Assembly: GCA_024449915.1 (NCBI GenBank)
Contig: JAMZAV010000983.1
Span: forward strand, 1-64,000
Reading direction: 5' to 3'
DNA length: 64,000 nt
Source of the DNA: Sweltsa coloradensis
Taxonomy: Eukaryota > Arthropoda > Insecta > Plecoptera > Chloroperlidae
The position numbers and the translations under genes are program-made. The notes below the pieces were generated by a model that worked only from the letters and a program-made list of their open reading frames with translations, was not told the origin of the DNA and ran no database searches. Below, piece by piece: positions 39,101 to 45,100 of the stretch. Position 1 is the first letter of the stretch; each line of letters opens with the position of its first letter.

Positions 39101-42100
39101 CAGAGATTTCGAAGGTCCCCTCCAATTTTCATCAAGATCGCATAAGCCGTTTGCTCGGTAAATAGCGGACAAAAAACTAACAAAAACAAAACACCCGAGC
39201 TATTTTTCTTGGGGTAACGTAAGTGAAAAAAACACAACACAAAGTGAAATTGAAGTCTTCGCTTCGCTCATCCAAAAAAAACGCGTTTTTTGCGATTTCA
39301 AAAAATTGTCAAAAATGATACTAAAAAATAAAATAAAAATAAAACAGAGCCCTTTAAGTTTGGGATGACAAGAAGTAAGAATCGATCATTGTGACCCAAG
39401 AATCTATTCAGAATCGATTCCCAACAAAAAATAAATATTTGTACGCACCATTTTTTGGTGGACTATTTCCAAGGAGTCCGTGATACACACCCTTATTTTG
39501 GCTGTCTTTTTCCTTGAAGCCCGTGACGTCATGGTACGCTGTTGCGTTGTCGTCTGTTTTGCTCGCTTAATATTCGGTCTGGAACGGCACCTCCACCATC
39601 CCCCTACATTTTGCACACTTAAAGGTTCAATTTCGCGAGTTAATTGGCGTTTTGACCAGTTTCATACAATTTTGTTCGTTATTTCGCGCTTTAGGCAAAA
39701 TTTCGCGAAATTTGCGTTTTCAAAATGTGTTTTTTCCATCTCTAAATGATGTAATTCGTCGACAATATTACATTTTAGGCAATAAAAAGGACATTTAAAA
39801 CAATTGGCAAATTTTGTAGCACCATTTTTCACTAGGGTACCTCTAATTATAGCCGACCCTATATATCCAACAATTTATTTTTTTTATTTATTTATTAGAT
39901 GAGCGCAGCGAGCGAAGTGAAGACTTCAATTTCACTGGCCCCCAAAAAATTTAGCTCGGGTGTTTTTTTTTTCTGTCTGTTTGTTCGCTCTCTACCGGGC
40001 AAACGGCATATGCGATCTTGATGAAAATTTGAGGGGACCATCGTTTTCTCTGAACTTTGAGGTGTATTGTTTTTGGGTACAATCGAAGAAATATTTCTCA
40101 TGAATATAGTACTTTTACGATTTTTTTAAATTTTTAGTGCGATATTTTCGTGACATTTGGGCCGATTCTGACCAAACAGGTGGGACTACAACGTTCATAT
40201 TTCACATGGATATTAAGATTGTGGTGATGTTGTACCTTTTGAAAGAAAAAGTTGAAAAAGTTAGCTAGAATCCATAGAAATAAAGGTTTTAATATTAGTT
40301 TTTAAATTTTTAGTGCGATATTTTCGTCACATTTGGACCGATTCTGACCAAACGGGTGGGGCTACAACGCTCAGATTTCACATGGACATTAAGGTAATGG
40401 TGATGTCGTACCTTTTAAAAGAAAAAGTTGAAAAAGTTAACCAGAATCCATAGAAATAAAGGTTTTAACATGAGTTTTTTGAGGTTTATAATAACAATTA
40501 TCAAGTAACAATAGAAACTTGACAACAATTACCTACAATGCATTCAAAAAGCACTTGCAAAGGAAAAGTGGTCCTACGCAAACAAAAAACTTACGAAAAA
40601 AGCTCATCCATCAACGCGGCGGGGCTTTAGCGTTTTCCTAGTATATATACATCTCCCTGCCCTTATAGGCATGCCATGCCATATCTTAAAGGGGTATTTA
40701 ACCGCTTAACTCAAAAAATATATTTCATTCAGGCTAACTAGTAATGAATTAAGCAATTAACAGAAAAATTATTGGGCCCACCATGACCTCCCAAAAAATT
40801 GTCAAACATGACATTTCAAAAAAATTTCAATTTTTTCAATTTCAATTTCAAAAATCTCCCATAAGAAATAACATGGGGACGATCTTTATGCCCCGTGACC
40901 TTGGAGGATTTTGATCCAAAAAAATATTGGCGATTATTGACGTACTCAACAGCCATTTCTGTAAATTCTCTATATTTTGTTTTGTAATTTGGGCAAGTAG
41001 TTCGGTCAAAATATGCTGATTACCAAGATGGGGTGTGATTTTGGAATGCATATTTTTGCGTTTTTGAGGGTATATTTGGGCACAGTTTCAAGACACGATG
41101 TTATAAAGGGGCATTTTAGATTGGTACTATGCTCTAGTATCTATGTGGACCAAAAAAGAAGCAGGTTAAAGCCGATTTAGGAAATTTTCCAAATCACCAA
41201 TTTTTGCCAATTTCTGGATCAAAAAAATAAAAAAATTCGTGTTAAATCACAGTTACAAGATATAATTTTTTAAACGGTCATTTAAGTTTAGTATTGTGCT
41301 ATAGATCAAGTGGTAAAAAATAATTTTTGGGGTTTTTAGCCCCTTTAAGTTACTTAGCCCCTACCCCTTATTATTGATGAATAATGATTTATGATGCCTC
41401 TTCAGAGGAAGGTATAGTCGCAAAATTAAAACCACGCAAAATTACAGTTTTCTCGTGATATCTCGAGAACGATGCAAAATATCTAAAAACTGATTGCAGA
41501 CAGCCCTGTGGTTTTGGGAGAACTATAGTCTGTACAAAAAAAATTGTAATGTGATGGTAATTAAGTTTTTTATTTGATATATTTAATTAATTAAATGCAT
41601 ATCTTATACAGACCGCACCGATTATTAAATTTGAATATTTTTTCTTGCATTGTATTGCTCTAACAAAACCACAGAGCTGTCTGCAATTAGTTTTCAGATA
41701 TTTTGCATCGTCCTTGAGATATCACGAAAAAACTGTCATTTCGCGTGGTTTTAATTTCACTACTATCCCTCCCTCTTAACTACTAGTACAATATTTTGTG
41801 CCTTTTTACTTTTTTAGCATGGTGGAATCTGCATTGGAGATGGCTGTACTAATTGCTTCAAAAAGTCCAGTTGCTATTCAAGGAACTAAAAGAAGTCTTG
41901 TTTATTCAAGAGATCATACTGTACAAGAAGGACTGGATCATATTGTAAGTACTCTACTAGCCCTTAAGCCTACAATATTATAATAATTTTATTGCTCATT
42001 AGAAAATATATACAGTATTTAGTAAATACAAACAGTTTCCACCATGTTGTCCAAGATAAGATAATATCTATACGAAACTACTAAGTGAAGAAAAAATTTA

Positions 42101-45100
42101 AATCTAAATATTTGAATACCAGCATACCATAACATGTAAGCATACTAGGCATGTATGTACAAAGTATTCCGTAAGCATTCAATGTTTAAAATAGGCACTT
42201 CATATAAGTACAGTTTATATTTGTTAACATAATGATAGTTAGGGATGCACATCAATACTTTTTTCATTGTTGATTTTCAAAATGGTAATGCCATTATCGA
42301 ATCGATAATATCGATATCATCAATAAAGCCTGTTCCGACGTATAAATGGAATCTCAAATGTGGCAAGTGTAAGTCCAAACAATACAATCGCATTCCGTTT
42401 GCTGCCTTGCTGTCTTCGATGTCATATGTTTGGCTTCCGTTATCGACTGCTAGCTCATTTCCAAATATAAATCTCGAGTGTGACACCATCAGACCAGCCA
42501 GTGCATGGCACAATGTGAGATAATCTCCGTCTTTAGAGTTTGGTTTGTGCCACTATTGACCAATTATTTGATATTTCGATAATCGATAATGAATTTTGGT
42601 TATCGATTTTTGAACTTATCCATTATTGATTATCGATCTATAATATTGATAATCGTGTTCATCCCTATAAGTATATTCAGAGCAATATTGATGGATAAGT
42701 AATATATTTGTAGTTATACTTCATTCTTGTTTAAATAAATAAAGTTACTTGAAGTTAAAATTGGCTCTTCATTTATGTACAATTAAATGAATTTATATTC
42801 GTTAATATAATGATAATAATATAATAATTAATAAGTGTGTTCAGTTCAGAGTTATAAGGATAGATGACTAAGGGCCGGTATTACAATCAACAAATAAGAA
42901 AGTTATTTGTAACAAATAAGCTAACTGTAGCAAATAGCGTTTAAAAGCAAAGTGGCTGACATCTGGCGGTCAAGTGGAGAACTGCTCCAAGGCAGATAAC
43001 GGGCGGCAACATGGCGGCATTCAATGTTAAACCAATGCAATATTGTAGCGTCACGGTCAACTCTAAAATGAATTTACTCGATCACGTTTATTATTTAGCA
43101 AGCAAGAAAGGTCATAAAATTAGTAATACACATTTTTGTGATGCGTAATGAAACAAAAAGTCTGAATGTGTATATTATTCCGTGCAATACTGTGGGTTAG
43201 ATGAGAGTTCTATTCCTATTCCTTGAGACACATTTTTAACAACTTTCATCAGTTTCATGGAAACCACCAACCGATAAACGATAAACCATAATGGTAATTA
43301 ATTTATTACAATGATTTGCTGTAGGCGGTATAGGGCCAAATCGGCCTAAGAGCTATGTACCGTCTTTGGGTTCAACATTCTTAACCCAAAAATACTGTGA
43401 ACCATAGTATATATTATGCAAGTATCATTAACAGTATAATTGATAATTGGAATAGATATAATATGGAATTTTTGTAATTATTATTTATTATTAATAATAT
43501 ATGTCCATAATTATAGTTTTTAAATTTGTGCAGCGCATTGAATGTAAACTATCTCCATGATTTTATATTCTTATGTGCCAAGAGATTTGTACCAACTGCT
43601 GCCGAGAACAGCAAATAATTATGCGTAGACTTAATTATTAATGGACTCATATTATTCATAATCTCAACCAAAACAACAACAAAACAATTCTAGGACTTAG
43701 GACTTATAGGACTTATAATTAGTTAACTATGCGTATTAATAATAGTAGGCCTATATACTAAGAAGTTTAGTGAAGGCCGGTGCCATCAATATAACTTATA
43801 ACTTTAAATTTTTAGCCGCATTGGGGGGGGCTTTTTAAATGTGAGACAATGTATTAAGAGGTTGCAATGCCGTGACGAAACACAAATTTAATAACAAATC
43901 GAGTTTGTTTCAAACCCACAATCAAACCCACAAAAAATTACTTCCGCGGGGGGGGGGGGGGGGGGGGAGAGAAAAAAAAATTTGTGGTATAATATTTATT
44001 ACATATCATATATGCCTAAGTAAAGGCCAATAATCATAAGAAATTCGCGGTATTGCCATCAAGTTAAAATTACTGAAAATATAAGTCTAGTCTCCAAATT
44101 ACGAGATAAAATTCCTTATTTTACTAGTTATTTTACAGCTGAGGGTTACAAAATATAGTGATTGTCCTACCCCATCGAACCCAACTACTGGAAAGTGGAA
44201 ATACTTCTAGAACAGACGCTTACAATGAAATATTACGCTTTAAAGCATGAAAAACACACTTTCTCCCTATGCAGCCCGTGTTTTTATCTGCCTTCGGACG
44301 GCCATGTTGGCATACGACCGTGCTGCTACCTGGTTAGGTTTTAACCGCGAATAGCACTATTCTTAAGAATAGGAGCAGCTTATTTGTCGGATTCTTATTG
44401 GGAGGTTCAAATGGCCAAGAGCGCGCTATTCGATGAATAAGGGTGTAAAAAAATTCATAAAAACTGATTTAAAAATTAAAATAAGATAAAATAAATAAAC
44501 AAAATAATTTCAACAACTATTTTAATTGATTATCTATCACAATAATTTAAAAAAAAAGTACTAATGAACAATTATTTATTCATAATTATTACTTTTTCAA
44601 ATTCATTTTTATTGGGTCAATTGTTCATCTTATATTCAGCCAAATAATCGGTTTTGGTTTATTTGGATTAAGAACGCGTCAACGGTTTGGTCATAATGCA
44701 CCACTCTACCCTAGGGGATACAGGGAGGAGGGACCCATGCTGTCAGAACCAGCCACGGTTAAGGGGATGAAGGGGGGTTTCTGATGTCGCGGTCGTCATC
44801 GTCTTTGTCATCGTCATCGGGGAGATCGTCAAGAAAGGGGAGGTGTCCCCGACGACGATTGCCAGAGCTCGCCTCTAGCTTCAGGGAGTAATATACTGAC
44901 TGCCCTCTTACTTGCTGATGTTTGCGAGGTAGACTCTTTCTCTTGAATCGCCTTGTACGATTTGCAGAGTCATGCTCTGGGCCAATTCTATCCCGGGCCC
45001 ATAGACGGTCATAAATTAATTAATAATTCGTTCTTTTTGTCAGTATACATATTGTTGATTGAATTGATTTTATTATGCATATTTTCCTCGTATATAGATT

